Shown here one piece after another: positions 18,071-28,100 of a stretch of 64,000 nucleotides of DNA. Below the pieces are notes generated by a model that did not search any database, was not told where the DNA came from, and saw nothing but the letters and a program-made list of their open reading frames with translations. The stretch lies in the NCBI GenBank assembly GCA_016720935.1, contig JADKJP010000002.1:124001-188000 (forward strand), in the 5' to 3' direction. Source of the stretch: Bacteroidota bacterium. Its GTDB lineage: Bacteria > Bacteroidota > Bacteroidia > AKYH767-A > 2013-40CM-41-45. Positions within the stretch are counted from its first letter, which is position 1. The number at the start of each line of letters is the position of its first letter. A program made the translations under genes and the position numbers.

Positions 18071-18126
18071 ATTTGAGGCGAAGAATAAAGGAGATTGATA
18101 TGTACTTTGTAGAAGAACTAATTTGA
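18071..18126 (+). pseudogene. Relic of a cyclase 3' end (upstream copy)
   Basis: TTGAGGCGAAGAATAAAGG and TATGTACTTTGTAGAAGAAC match the last codons of the intact adenylate cyclase at 20260-20313 (residues EAKNKG and MYFVE), with one missing base that breaks the frame. Only the last 17 or so codons remain. Confidence 0.65.
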
Positions 18127-18129
18127 TTT

Positions 18130-20313
18130 ATGAAAAAAATATTTATATTTTTCTTTTTGGCATTTACTCAGAAATTTTGTTTTTCTCAAAACAGAATAAT
18201 GGATTCTCTTAAAACAGAATTACAAAACGCAAGGCAGGATACTACACTTTTACGATTATTCCTTGCTCTTGGTGAAGCATGCGAAATAAAGAACAATATG
18301 CTTTATGCAGAGCCCGCAGTGGAACTCGCGGATAAACTTCTTTCACAAAATATAGATGAGAAGCAGCGGAAAATTATTCTGGAGCAAAAATCACGTGCTT
18401 ATGATTTAATAATTGTTTTTTATACAAAAAACAATAACACCGATTGGAATAAAGTAATTGAGTTCATACAGGCACGTTTAGCCGGCTATGAAAAAGAAGG
18501 AAATAAAAGAAGAATTGGCGAAGCGCTTTTGGATATTTCCTATTTGTATTTCTATAAAAGTGATACTGCCGGATATCTTGAGTACACAAATAAAAGTTTA
18601 GCTGTATTTTTTGAAATAAAAGACACCGTTTTTCTTTTAAATGGCTATTGGGGATTGTCTCAATATTTTTTATCAATAGGTAATTATCAGCAAGCTTTAA
18701 AATCAATTCAGTCTGCTATAGAAATTTCAAAGGAGATGAATTACAAAAAAGGAGAAGCCTTCTCGTTAGCGCAATTAGGAGACATGTACAGGGATAATGG
18801 CGAAAACGCACAGGCATTGGAAAACTATCAGAATTCACTTTCAATTTTAAATGAAACAAAAGACACGAATGATTTATTTAACGTACTTGCTGCTGTAGGC
18901 GGGTTTTATTATACACTTCATAATGTTGACAAGGCGCTTGAATATTACAACAAGCTGATAGCAATATGCAATTCAAAAAAAGACATTGACCATACTATTG
19001 GTTCTGTATATAAGTGGATCGGCTTAGTACATAGAGATAATAATGATTTCAGAAATTCCCTTTTGTATTTTGAAAAAAGTTTGGCAGTGTTTGACTCAAC
19101 AAAAAACAAAGGGCAAGTCATTGATGTGCTCAATGAAACGGGTACAGTTTATTATATGCAAGGTGATTTTGTAAAAGCCATTGAATGTCATTTGAAGTCA
19201 TTAAAAATTGCGGAAGAATTACCAGCGGAAAACGAAATTGCACGATGTCATCATTTACTTGCCAAGGATTATTTTGGCAAGAAAAATTACCGGACAGCTA
19301 AAGAATACAGCCACCGCGCCATAGCTGTTCTGGAAAAGCAAATTGATATAAAACAAAGAAGTGAAGCGGAGTTATTGGCTTCTCAAATTGATTCGGCAAG
19401 CGGTAACGGTACGGATGCTTATGAACATTACAAGCAATATGTTTTGCTCAGTAATAAACTAAAAGGTGACGAAATACACAAAGCGGCACAGAAAGAAAAA
19501 TTTCAAAATGAATCTGATAAACAAAAGGCGGAACAGGAAAAGAAAGATGCTGTTGCAAAAGCGGAATTACAAAAACAAAAATTCGTTCGAAATGGGTTTA
19601 TTGGTGGCTTTGCAGCAATGGTTTTGTTTGCCGGGATATTTTTTGCTCAGCGAAATAAAATCAGGAAAGGTAAAAAGAGAAGTGATGAATTATTGTTAAA
19701 CATTCTTCCGGAAGAAGTTGCAGAAGAACTAAAAGCGAAAGGCAGTGCAGAAGCAAAACAGTTTGATGAAGTAACTGTCATGTTTACCGACTTCAAAGGA
19801 TTTACACAGATATCTGAAAAACTTTCTGCACAAGAATTAGTTGCTGAAATACATACTTGTTTCAAGGCATTTGATAACATCATTTCAAAGCACAACATCG
19901 AGAAAATAAAAACTATTGGCGATAGTTACATGTGTGCAGGAGGGTTGCCTGTTATCAATAAAACAAACGCAACCGATGTTGTAAAAGCGGCACTCGAAAT
20001 TCAACACTTTATGAAACTTCATTCGGAGCATAGAATTATTGAAGGCAAAGATCTTTTTGAAATAAGAATTGGCATTCATACTGGTCCGGTTGTAGCGGGA
20101 ATTGTTGGCGTCAGAAAATTCGCTTATGATATATGGGGTGATACGGTGAATATTGCATCGAGAATGGAGAGCAGTGGAGAAGCGGGAAAAGTAAATATCA
20201 GCGGCAGCACTTATGAATTAGTGAAAGAAAAATTCAATTGTGCACATCGTGGAAAAATTCAGGCGAAGAATAAAGGGGAAATTGATATGTATTTTGTGGA
20301 AATTGTTTCCTAA
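18130..20313 (+). CDS. TPR-adenylate cyclase (class III nucleotidyl cyclase)
   Basis: A 727-residue protein: signal peptide (1-20), about seven TPR repeats (roughly 90-420), a Lys/Glu-rich coiled coil (440-485), one membrane helix (about 487-506) and a cytoplasmic class III catalytic domain (about 535-727). Metal-binding Asp residues are D554 (FTDFKGFT) and D598 (TIGDSY). The base-selecting Lys in IKTIGD and D667 in DIWGD favour ATP over GTP, and transition-state residues N674 and R678 lie in NIASR. All key residues are present, so activity is likely. The TPR part would face the periplasm and may sense a protein ligand. Fragments of a similar 3' end lie on both sides, showing past duplication. 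It has no operon partner. Confidence 0.9.
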   Translation: MKKIFIFFFLAFTQKFCFSQNRIMDSLKTELQNARQDTTLLRLFLALGEACEIKNNMLYAEPAVELADKLLSQNIDEKQRKIILEQKSRAYDLIIVFYTKNNNTDWNKVIEFIQARLAGYEKEGNKRRIGEALLDISYLYFYKSDTAGYLEYTNKSLAVFFEIKDTVFLLNGYWGLSQYFLSIGNYQQALKSIQSAIEISKEMNYKKGEAFSLAQLGDMYRDNGENAQALENYQNSLSILNETKDTNDLFNVLAAVGGFYYTLHNVDKALEYYNKLIAICNSKKDIDHTIGSVYKWIGLVHRDNNDFRNSLLYFEKSLAVFDSTKNKGQVIDVLNETGTVYYMQGDFVKAIECHLKSLKIAEELPAENEIARCHHLLAKDYFGKKNYRTAKEYSHRAIAVLEKQIDIKQRSEAELLASQIDSASGNGTDAYEHYKQYVLLSNKLKGDEIHKAAQKEKFQNESDKQKAEQEKKDAVAKAELQKQKFVRNGFIGGFAAMVLFAGIFFAQRNKIRKGKKRSDELLLNILPEEVAEELKAKGSAEAKQFDEVTVMFTDFKGFTQISEKLSAQELVAEIHTCFKAFDNIISKHNIEKIKTIGDSYMCAGGLPVINKTNATDVVKAALEIQHFMKLHSEHRIIEGKDLFEIRIGIHTGPVVAGIVGVRKFAYDIWGDTVNIASRMESSGEAGKVNISGSTYELVKEKFNCAHRGKIQAKNKGEIDMYFVEIVS

Positions 20314-20353
20314 TATAAGTTGCACAACACACAACAACATAAGCAAATAACGA

Positions 20354-21022
20354 ATGTATAATTTTTCATATTTCAAAGAGAAAGACAAAAAGACAATTTT
20401 GGATTTCATAGAAGAAAACCCGTTTGCTTTTATGACCGGAAGTTTTTTGTCGGGTGCGCAAGTCGGAACACAAATTCCGGTTTTGCTTGATGAAAGAAAT
20501 GGCGAACTGTTTTTGCAAGGACACATTATGCGAAACACTGACCATCACAAAGCATTCGTGGAAAATCCAAACGCATTACTTGTATTCACAGGACCGAGTT
20601 GTTATGTAAGCGCTTCCTGGTATAGCAATCCACATATTGGTTCAACCTGGAACTATATGAGTGTTCACGTAGCCGGACAAATAACATTTATGTCGAATGA
20701 AGAGTTGAAACAATTTATGCGAAGACTTACTTTGAAATTTGAAAAGGGCGATACAGCATCATTGACATTTTACGACAACCTTCCCGACGAATTTCTGAAC
20801 AAAATGATGCCAGCCATAGTTGGTTTTGAAATTAAAGCGGAGAAAATTGAGAATGTTTTTAAACTTAGTCAAAACAGAGATGAAAAAAGTTATCTCAATA
20901 TTATTTCAAAACTGGAAGAACAAGGAGGAAATAGCGCTTTGATTGCATCAGAAATGCGGAAGAGAAAATCAGAACTTTTTCCTGATGGTGTTGAATGGGA
21001 CGGTTCAAAATTCGACTCGTAA
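20354..21022 (+). CDS. paiB: PaiB-like FMN-binding protein
   Basis: A 222-residue member of the PaiB family (FMN-binding split barrel, putative negative transcriptional regulator). Recognisable segments are GTQIPVLLD, LQGHIMRNTDHHK, FTGPSCYVSASWY, TWNYMSVHVAGQI and the C-terminal FKLSQNRDEKSY. Length matches the family. Bacillus PaiB is linked to sporulation and protease gene control; in other bacteria the role is unclear and a flavin-dependent reductase activity is equally possible. It begins 40 bases after the cyclase stop on the same strand and may be co-transcribed with it, although no shared function is known. Confidence 0.88.
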   Translation: MYNFSYFKEKDKKTILDFIEENPFAFMTGSFLSGAQVGTQIPVLLDERNGELFLQGHIMRNTDHHKAFVENPNALLVFTGPSCYVSASWYSNPHIGSTWNYMSVHVAGQITFMSNEELKQFMRRLTLKFEKGDTASLTFYDNLPDEFLNKMMPAIVGFEIKAEKIENVFKLSQNRDEKSYLNIISKLEEQGGNSALIASEMRKRKSELFPDGVEWDGSKFDS

Positions 21023-21084
21023 GAACCAGCGAAGGGTTAACAACTCCTGGATTCTATGAGAGGTATTTGCAAGTTTGACCATCT

Positions 21085-21268
21085 CAGCTGAGCCGGATTT
21101 ATCCCACACGCGCTTCAACGGATGCATATCTGTCGAAGAAGGTTTCTGTTGAAGCGATTTATGAAAGTTTTAAAAGAATTTAGAAGTGTGCCGACACGTT
21201 GAGCGATTCAAGGTGGATTAAAATCACACAGCTAGAAGACAACGGATGGATATCCGTCGAAGCAGCGG
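21085..21268 (+). repeat. REP-like copy with two palindromes
   Basis: Palindromes begin at 21118 (ACGGATGCATATCTGT) and 21242 (ACGGATGGATATCCGT), exactly 124 bases apart like the main array. The second half (ATCACACAGCTAGAAGACAA) is closest to the array unit whose palindrome starts at 13359. CAGCTGAGCCGGATTTATCC just upstream matches the edge of the unit at 11.64 kb. Confidence 0.85.
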
Positions 21269-21340
21269 AGTCATGTAAGAACCTCATTCTTTCGGATTTT
21301 TAATATGCGCTGCACTGAGCAAACTAACCCCGGGCACAGC

Positions 21341-21375
21341 GAGGAACGAGCGGAGCACGGGTGATGCGGGATTGA
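21341..21375 (+). repeat. Third dispersed repeat, copy 2
   Basis: GAGGAACGAGCGGAGCACGG then GTGATGCGGGATTGA matches the copy at 8964-8998. A CCCCGGGCACAGC stretch upstream can pair with GGAGCACGGG, suggesting a hairpin. Confidence 0.55.
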
Positions 21376-21463
21376 ATAGGACAATTTTGTCGTTCCAAAA
21401 AAACCGGACCTTCATACAACATTTTCAATTACATACTAAGAAAAAATTTCCGTCCTTTACAAA

Positions 21464-22303
21464 ATGTCTTTACAGATTGCGTCGATTAATTCAGGAAGTA
21501 ACGGGAATTGCTATTATGTCGGGAACGGCAATGAAGCGATTCTGGTTGATGCGGGGATTTCCTGTAAAGAAACGGAGCAGCGTATGGAGCGACTGAATTT
21601 GTCGATGGAAAAAGTACGCGCCATTTTTGTTTCCCACGAACACATCGATCACATTCGTGGTGTGAGTCAGCTCAGCAAGAAATATGCTCTTCCTGTTTAC
21701 ATCAATCCCGGAACTTTACGCTATTCAGGAATTCGCGCGAACAAGGAAAATATTTTTCATTTTAATCACCATGAAAAAATATCTATTGGTGATCTCACTA
21801 TTGTTCCTTTCAACAAACACCATGATGCGCAGGATCCTGTGAGTTTTATCATTGAGCACGAGGGAATCAAAGCCGGTGTGATTACTGACATTGGCGTTGT
21901 GTGTAAAACGGTGATTCATTACTTCCGGCAATGTCATGCGTGCTTCCTGGAAAGTAATTATGACGAACAGATGTTAGAGGAAGGTGGATATCCGAAACGG
22001 TTAAAGAAACGTATCAGCGGTGGGCGAGGACATATCTCCAATGTAGAGGCATTGGAGCTTTTCAAAAAGCACAAAGCCGGCTATTTGAATCATTTACTGC
22101 TGGGACATTTGTCTCAAGTCAACAATCGTCCGGAACTTGTGGAAGAATTGTATCAATCCTATCAGGACGATCTGACCATTGCAGTTGCTTCCCGTGACAA
22201 AGAATCAAACCTTTTCGAAATTGATCATCCGGTAAGAGGAAAAATTATTCCGCTGTCTGTGAATAAAGAATCAAGGCAATTGGATTTGTTTTTTCAGGAG
22301 TGA
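21464..22303 (+). CDS. MBL-fold metallohydrolase (WalJ/YycJ-like)
   Basis: A 279-residue metallo-beta-lactamase-fold hydrolase. It opens with the WalJ/YycJ-type INSGSNGNCYYVG, followed by ILVDAGIS. The zinc motif HEHIDH is at residues 58-63, with further ligand candidates in NKHHDA, ITDIG and the LLGHLSQVNN loop. Relatives include WalJ, a 5'-to-3' exonuclease-like protein that affects DNA replication or repair. The protein is soluble, with no signal peptide. The start is the only ATG with this N-terminus intact. It is flanked by repeats on both sides and has no operon partner. Confidence 0.85.
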   Translation: MSLQIASINSGSNGNCYYVGNGNEAILVDAGISCKETEQRMERLNLSMEKVRAIFVSHEHIDHIRGVSQLSKKYALPVYINPGTLRYSGIRANKENIFHFNHHEKISIGDLTIVPFNKHHDAQDPVSFIIEHEGIKAGVITDIGVVCKTVIHYFRQCHACFLESNYDEQMLEEGGYPKRLKKRISGGRGHISNVEALELFKKHKAGYLNHLLLGHLSQVNNRPELVEELYQSYQDDLTIAVASRDKESNLFEIDHPVRGKIIPLSVNKESRQLDLFFQE

Positions 22304-22426
22304 TGCCGTAGAATTCCGACAAAATTTACGATCAATATATTATCTTGTCGGCTCCTTTTCATTTTGATCATGAGAATTTGGGTTTTTGTTATTACTGTAT
22401 TTTATCTTTTTATTTAGGTTCCTCTT

Positions 22427-22797
22427 CACGCATGGAATCATCCGGTGAAGCGGGCAAGGTAAATATCAGCGGCAGTACATTTGCTTTAGGGCACCTCTAA
22501 AAACCTATTTTGGGTGATGTGTGCCGAGATTTTTTTGCAATATGAGGCGTGAGGAAGGATGATACTGAAACTAAGTATCAGACTGACGAACAACGAAGTA
22601 TTGCAAAAAAAGATCAAGCATTGAAAGTTCTTGATTGAAACAGTGAATAATATTAACAGCACCCGAAAGAGGTTTTTAGAGGCGCCCTTTAGTAAAAGAT
22701 AAATTCAAATGTATTCAACGCGGAAAAATTCAGGTGAAGAATAAGGGGGAGATTGAGATGTATTTTTTGGAGGGGGTTTCAGCAGCAAACAAAGCCT
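22427..22797 (+). pseudogene. Relic of an adenylate cyclase 3' end, interrupted by a MITE
   Basis: Before the insertion the frame reads SRMESSGEAGKVNISGSTFA, nearly identical to the intact cyclase at 20158-20215. After it the frame reads LVKDKFKC, KIQVKNKGEIEMYF and LEGVS. Joining the two parts across the MITE, with one target copy removed, restores one continuous frame ending at a TGA near 22797. Only about the last 55 codons of the gene exist here; everything upstream is gone. Confidence 0.85.
22489..22687. mobile_element. 199-bp MITE with 18-bp terminal inverted repeats and TTTA duplication
   Basis: The left end GGGCACCTCTAAAAACCT (22489-22506) and right end AGGTTTTTAGAGGCGCCC (22670-22687) are inverted repeats with one mismatch, and imperfect pairing continues about 14 bases inward. 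TTTA flanks both sides (22485-22488 and 22688-22691) as a target duplication. There is no coding capacity. End sequence and size suggest a non-autonomous derivative of a DDE insertion sequence, possibly IS5-like; no parent element is in the window. Confidence 0.9.
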
Positions 22798-22904
22798 GAA
22801 TTTGTTTCTTTCGAAAGCACCAATACAATTTAAATACCGCGGATTTCAAAACAGATCATTGAAAATAATTGCCATATTTACCATCTTATTTTTACCTTGA
22901 TCAG

Positions 22905-24480
22905 ATGAAAGTATTAGCGAAATTACTTTGTTTAGCCATGATTTATTTTCTGTCTATTCAGGCAAACGCACAGCTCGTTTTTCAAAATACGATATACCAT
23001 CGGGCCGGTGACTACCATATATGGCAATAGTTACGACATTTTTAAATCTCCTGTTGACTCCGGGTACTATGCTATATCAACCATTGCTTCCTCCGACACA
23101 GGAGCAACAGTTACTCAGGTCGGAAATGATGGTAGTGTTTCGTGGTCCAATGTTTATAAAAACAACTCATTGTCCTATCCATTATGGAGTTTCAATGGTA
23201 TGATTTTGCCAGACCATTCATTGTTCATTAATTCTTATGATGATGGAAAAACGACCATGTTGAAAATGCGCTATGACGGAAGTTTAATTTCTGCCAAAAA
23301 AATTATTTCATCGGGAAGTACGATCTATTCACAAACAGTTTTAAACAATAGTATTTATGGAGTCGGCCGGACCAGTATAGGAGAAACGAACGGTGGATTG
23401 TTTATCAAACTCGATCTGAAGGGAGATTTTTTATTGGGAGCCAACATGAGCGGAGGTACATCGAGGCGTGTGGTGTTGCAGGCAATCACTCCAACCGCTG
23501 ATCAAAATCTTTTACTGGCAGGTTATGGTGAAATCTACAGTACCACGCTTCCAAGAGCTGCCATACTTATTAAAACTGACACGCTTGGGAATATTATCTG
23601 GCAAAGACAAATTGACTGTACCGGGATTAATTTATTTCCAACCGATATTAAGGAAACTGCAGACCATGGTTTTTTGATCGTTATCAGCAACACAAGCGGG
23701 GGCAGTTCTCAATTATTAAAAACAGACAGTCTTGGAAACGTTTTATGGAATTATGGTTTTTGGGTTGGAAGCAGCAATCAAAAACTTACCTTCTATGACA
23801 TCAGCGATGCCGGAAGTAACAACTTTGTTACCGGTGCAAGTCTTGCCACTACTCTTCTTGCAAGAAATTTATCATTTAAGATTGACAGCTCGGGGAATGT
23901 AATTGATTCAAAAGAATATATAATTGCCGATACCATTGGGACGATGGCAAGCTGCTATGATGTGAGAGATGGGCTGGTTTCCTTCGGGCTGAATTACAGT
24001 TTTACGAACTTCGCCTATTTTATAAATAAAACCGACTCGTCCTTAAATGGCGCCTGCAACACGTCGCAAGTATTACTCAGCCCTTACTCCAATACGTTGA
24101 TGGATAGCGCAGCATCAATTGTTTCACAAGCTGTAACATTTACCCTTATTGATGTGCTCCCTTCCATTTCAATCGCTCCGTTAATGTTGCAGAACACGGA
24201 CTATTGTAATGCTGTTTCTGTGAATGAATACCTGGCTCATGATGAAACTCTTTGGGTTCACCCGATCCCTGCATCAAGTGAAGTTGTATTTCAGTTCAAG
24301 GACAATTTAATCGGTCAGGGAAAGATTAATATTTTTGATGTGACAGGAAAATTTATTGAAGAGTTCCCGATTCATGAATCAAATTTTGTCGTGAAAAGAA
24401 ACGGGCTTAAAAGCGGAATCTATTTTTATCACTATCAAACGGAATCAAAAAATAGTTTTGGAAAAATAATTTTTGATTGA
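22905..24480 (+). CDS. T9SS-sorted propeller-like protein, frameshifted near its 5' end
   Basis: A signal peptide starts at ATG 22905 (MKVLAKLLCLAMIYFLSIQA then NAQ) and continues in frame to a TAG near 23030. The rest of the protein lies in another frame, open from about 22981 (first usable start GTG 23008) to 24480. A small indel around 22980-23008 therefore separates signal peptide from body. The body (about 490 residues) has repeated KTDTLGNIIWQ and KTDSLGNVLW blades of the delta-60-like type, and ends in a T9SS type A domain (VHPIPASSEVVFQF ... KSGIYFYHY ... GKIIFD). Without the leader it could not be exported, so this is either a recent mutation or an assembly error. Confidence 0.75.
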
Positions 24481-25144
24481 AGAAGAGATTTCTAAGAAAC
24501 AAAATCATGATTGCATCCGGAAACACATTGTTTTAAAAACTAATTTTTTGCGCCGATGTGTGAAATAAAAGCCGATTTATAACGGGATTGTTAACGATTT
24601 AATTTCAAGTTAATTGTTTCATTTTGCCATGGTTTATATTCAATAATTCGACAAAGGTTTGGCCTGAAAGCCTCGCCAGTATTGATTTATGCCCCATTTC
24701 CTGCGTTTTAGCAGGCTTTTAATACATCAACCAAGAAAAAAAGAACTTTTATAAAAAATCAATATTTAGGCATGAAAAATTTATGTATTTTTTCGGTTCA
24801 AAGCGGTGACGTCTGTTAGTATGATTGAAAAAGCAATGTCAGGTTCCAGATGCCGGAAATGATACCAATGAAGATAATGACGCGCCCTTGCTTTTTGTTT
24901 TTGCATTAAACTGTTCAGTAATTTAAATGTTTTCAAGCTGTCTGCCTGTGGGTAGCCTGAGAATTAATATTTAATAACAAATTTCAAGTTTCAAGTAGTT
25001 CTGACAAGAATTATTCCGAACCCCCTTTGATTATTCTATTGTCATTCTACATATACATGTAGTACATAATTCACCTATTCTATTTAGAATTAGACTCAGC
25101 TAATATCAATCAACCAAACTGCAATCAACATTTATTTCATAAAC
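24481..25144. other. Long upstream region of the giant gene
   Basis: 664 AT-rich bases with no gene, clear repeat or strong hairpin. It presumably holds the promoter of the 4033-codon gene. The start has no Shine-Dalgarno motif (A/T-rich CATTTATTTCATAAAC before ATG), as is usual in this phylum. Confidence 0.4.
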
Positions 25145-28100
25145 ATGAAAACTCGTTACTCTTCAATTCTTGTATTGTTAGTACTCCTGTCTGCAGCAAC
25201 GGTCGCACAAACTGCCGACACATGGACACAGAAAACCGACTTTGCCGGAACAGCTCGTTCTTCTTCAGTCGGATTTAACATTGGTGCAAAAGGGTATGTC
25301 GGACTTGGTGCCGACACAGACTCCGCACGAACAGATTTCTGGTCCTTTGATCCTGTACTTAATTCATGGACGCAGGTTGCGGATTTCCCGGGAACAGCTC
25401 GTACCGGAGCAACTGGTTTTTCGATCGGAACGAAAGGGTATGTGGGACTAGGTGTAGACAACATCGGTTACCTGAATGATTTTTATGAATACGATCAAAG
25501 CGGAAATTCCTGGTCGGCAATGACCAGTTTCAGCGGGTCACCACGTTCCGACGCAGTATCGTTTTCTATTAGTGGCATCGGTTATGTTGGAACCGGATAT
25601 GACAACCTTGTTGGACCAACATCCAATTTTTGGTCCTTCGATCCGAATGCCGGTCCGGGTGGAACATGGACAAGCATTTCCGGTATTCCCGTAGAACGTT
25701 CGAAAGCTGTTGGTATCGCGCTGGGCAGTCTTGGTTTTGTCGGAACGGGAATTAATTCCGGTGGTTACCTCGAAGATTGCTACAGCTATAATCCGGGGTT
25801 GGACACATGGTCTCCGGTTTCAAATTTTCCCGGCGGACAGCGTGTAGGTGTAATTGGATTTGCGGTTAACGGACAAGCTTATATTGGTATGGGAACAGAT
25901 GGCAGCAATTATCCGAGTGATTTTTACGCTTACGATCCTGCAGTTTCTGCATGGAACCAGATAACTGATTTTCCGGCAATTTCAATTCGCTATGCAACTG
26001 CATTTGGAATTGGAGCCAGGGGTTATGTGTTCAATGGTGTAGATGGTCTGAGTGGTTTACACAATGAAAGTTGGGAATACTTACCGGCTGCAGGTGGTGA
26101 TTACCGTACAGTGGCCAGCGGAAGCTGGAACTCGGCGTCCATCTGGCAGGTATTTAACGGCACGACCTGGGCTGCAGCATCACAAGCACCTTCGGAAGCG
26201 GACGGAACAATTACTATTCGTTACGGGCACACTGTTTCGTTCGGATCACAAAGTGTTTCCGCTGATCAGTTGGTCATGCAGCCGGGATCAATTATGAATG
26301 GAGCGGAAGGCAGTCTGACCATTCACGATGGACCCGGAACGGATTTTATTTGCGAAGGAACATTTACAATGAACACAAATTCACTGACGGTAAATGGAAC
26401 AGCTGAGTTCGGAATCGGATCCAGTTTCGATATGGGCGGAATGACCCACCTTGGTGGCAGCGGGCAAATTGATTTTCTCAATTTCTCTAGCTTCTCGATA
26501 AGCAGTGGCGATCACAATTTTGATGGGGGAACCATCAATAACTTTACTACCTGCGAATGGTCTGGCGGTGATATTTATTTTAACGGAACAGGAACAAGCT
26601 TTTTCAATTTTAGTCAGTTTAACATTAATACAGACGACGACTTTTTTGTAACAGGCACTTCTTGTGTATTTGGTAATTCTGATCCGGGTGCGCAGATCTT
26701 GAAAGACGGAATAGCTGAAACATCCTTCCCTGATGGATTGGAATTCGTCAATGCGGGCGAACTTTATATTGCCGGTGGCAGCATCGGTTTGTATAATGCT
26801 GCACAGAATTATGGAGGAAGATATAACGTCCCGGGTAACGGAACACTTACAGGACCCATCACATTTAATTTTATCGGTGATCAGCTTATTGACTTTGGTA
26901 CTATTTCACTCAACCAATGCGTTTTCAACGGAAGTTCATCTCAGAATTTATACGGGTCAGGTACGATCAGTCAGCTGACAATAAATAACAGTGCCGGTGT
27001 GTTTATGAACAATGCACTGACGATTACGAGCAATCTTGATCTTCAGAATGGAATTATACATACAGATACCGGTTCCGTGGTCATGGCATTGGGTTCAACA
27101 ATTATCGGAGCGACTACAAACAGTTATGTCGATGGAAATATGGATCAGTATGTCGACTATGGAAATGCAAGCGTAGCATTTCATATTGGTGATCCCACTT
27201 ATTATACTCCCGTATTTGTCCAGTTCACTAACGTAACAAATCCGGGCTACCTGCGTGTTCATTCTTTGCCGGGAGACCATGCACAGGTACAGTCATCCAT
27301 GATTGATGAATTGACAAGTGTGAACCGGCATTGGATAATTACGAATACATCCATTGCATTTTTTACTGCGGATGTCACCTTTAACTGGTCAAATACCGAT
27401 GTCGATGGTAGCACCGATTTCTCGATGTTCGAAGTGGCTTCATATGACAATGTAAACTGGACATTGCAATCCGGTAACAACCGTTCTTCTACGGCGATGT
27501 CAGCGACAGGATTAACATCTTTTGGTGAATTTCAGATTGGACAATTGAATTCTGTTGTCACCAACCTTGCAGATTCCGGTCCGGGCTCTTTGCGTTATGC
27601 AATTGCGCATGCACCCAATGGAAGTACAATTACATTCACTCCGGCGGCTTCCGGTACCCTCACTCTTACAAGCGGAGAAATTTTAATTAATAAAGATTTA
27701 AACATTACGAAAGGCTCCGCTACTGTGGGCGGTCTCTGGATCGTTAGCAACATTAGCAGCCGACTCTTCACAATTTCTCCCGGCGCTGCGGTTTCGATTG
27801 GCTACCTGATGTTGTCAACAGGAAATCCCGGTCCGACTGCCAATGGCGGTTTGATTCTGAACGAAGGGGACCTTACAATTCACAATTGTTTATTGTCAAA
27901 CGGAAATGCTAATTATGGTGGTGCAATTTACAATGACACCAGTGCAACACTGAACGTATCCGTTAGCACTTTCAACAGTAATAACGCGGACTATGGCGCT
28001 GCTATTTACAGTGCAGGGATACTTGACCTGCGCACGTCGACCATCAATGGAAATGCCGCCCTTGTTAGTGGCGGTGGAATAGAAGTTGAAAACGGAGCTT

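Larger units (their letters stand above)
21023..21463. other. Intergenic region with REP-like copy
   Basis: It contains a REP-like copy with two palindromes (21085-21268) and a copy of the third repeat family (21341-21375). No gene was recognised. Confidence 0.6.
22304..22904. other. Intergenic region with cyclase relic and MITE
   Basis: It holds a relic of a cyclase 3' end (22427-22797) split by a 199-bp MITE (22489-22687). A weak stem (CCGACAA, 22316-22322, with TTGTCGG, 22345-22351) soon after the walJ-like stop may be a terminator. Confidence 0.6.

Noticed and set aside
17862..18098. 78-codon frame after the DUF4386 gene
   Set aside because: It reads through the attC-like palindrome and the frame-broken cyclase relic; not a gene.
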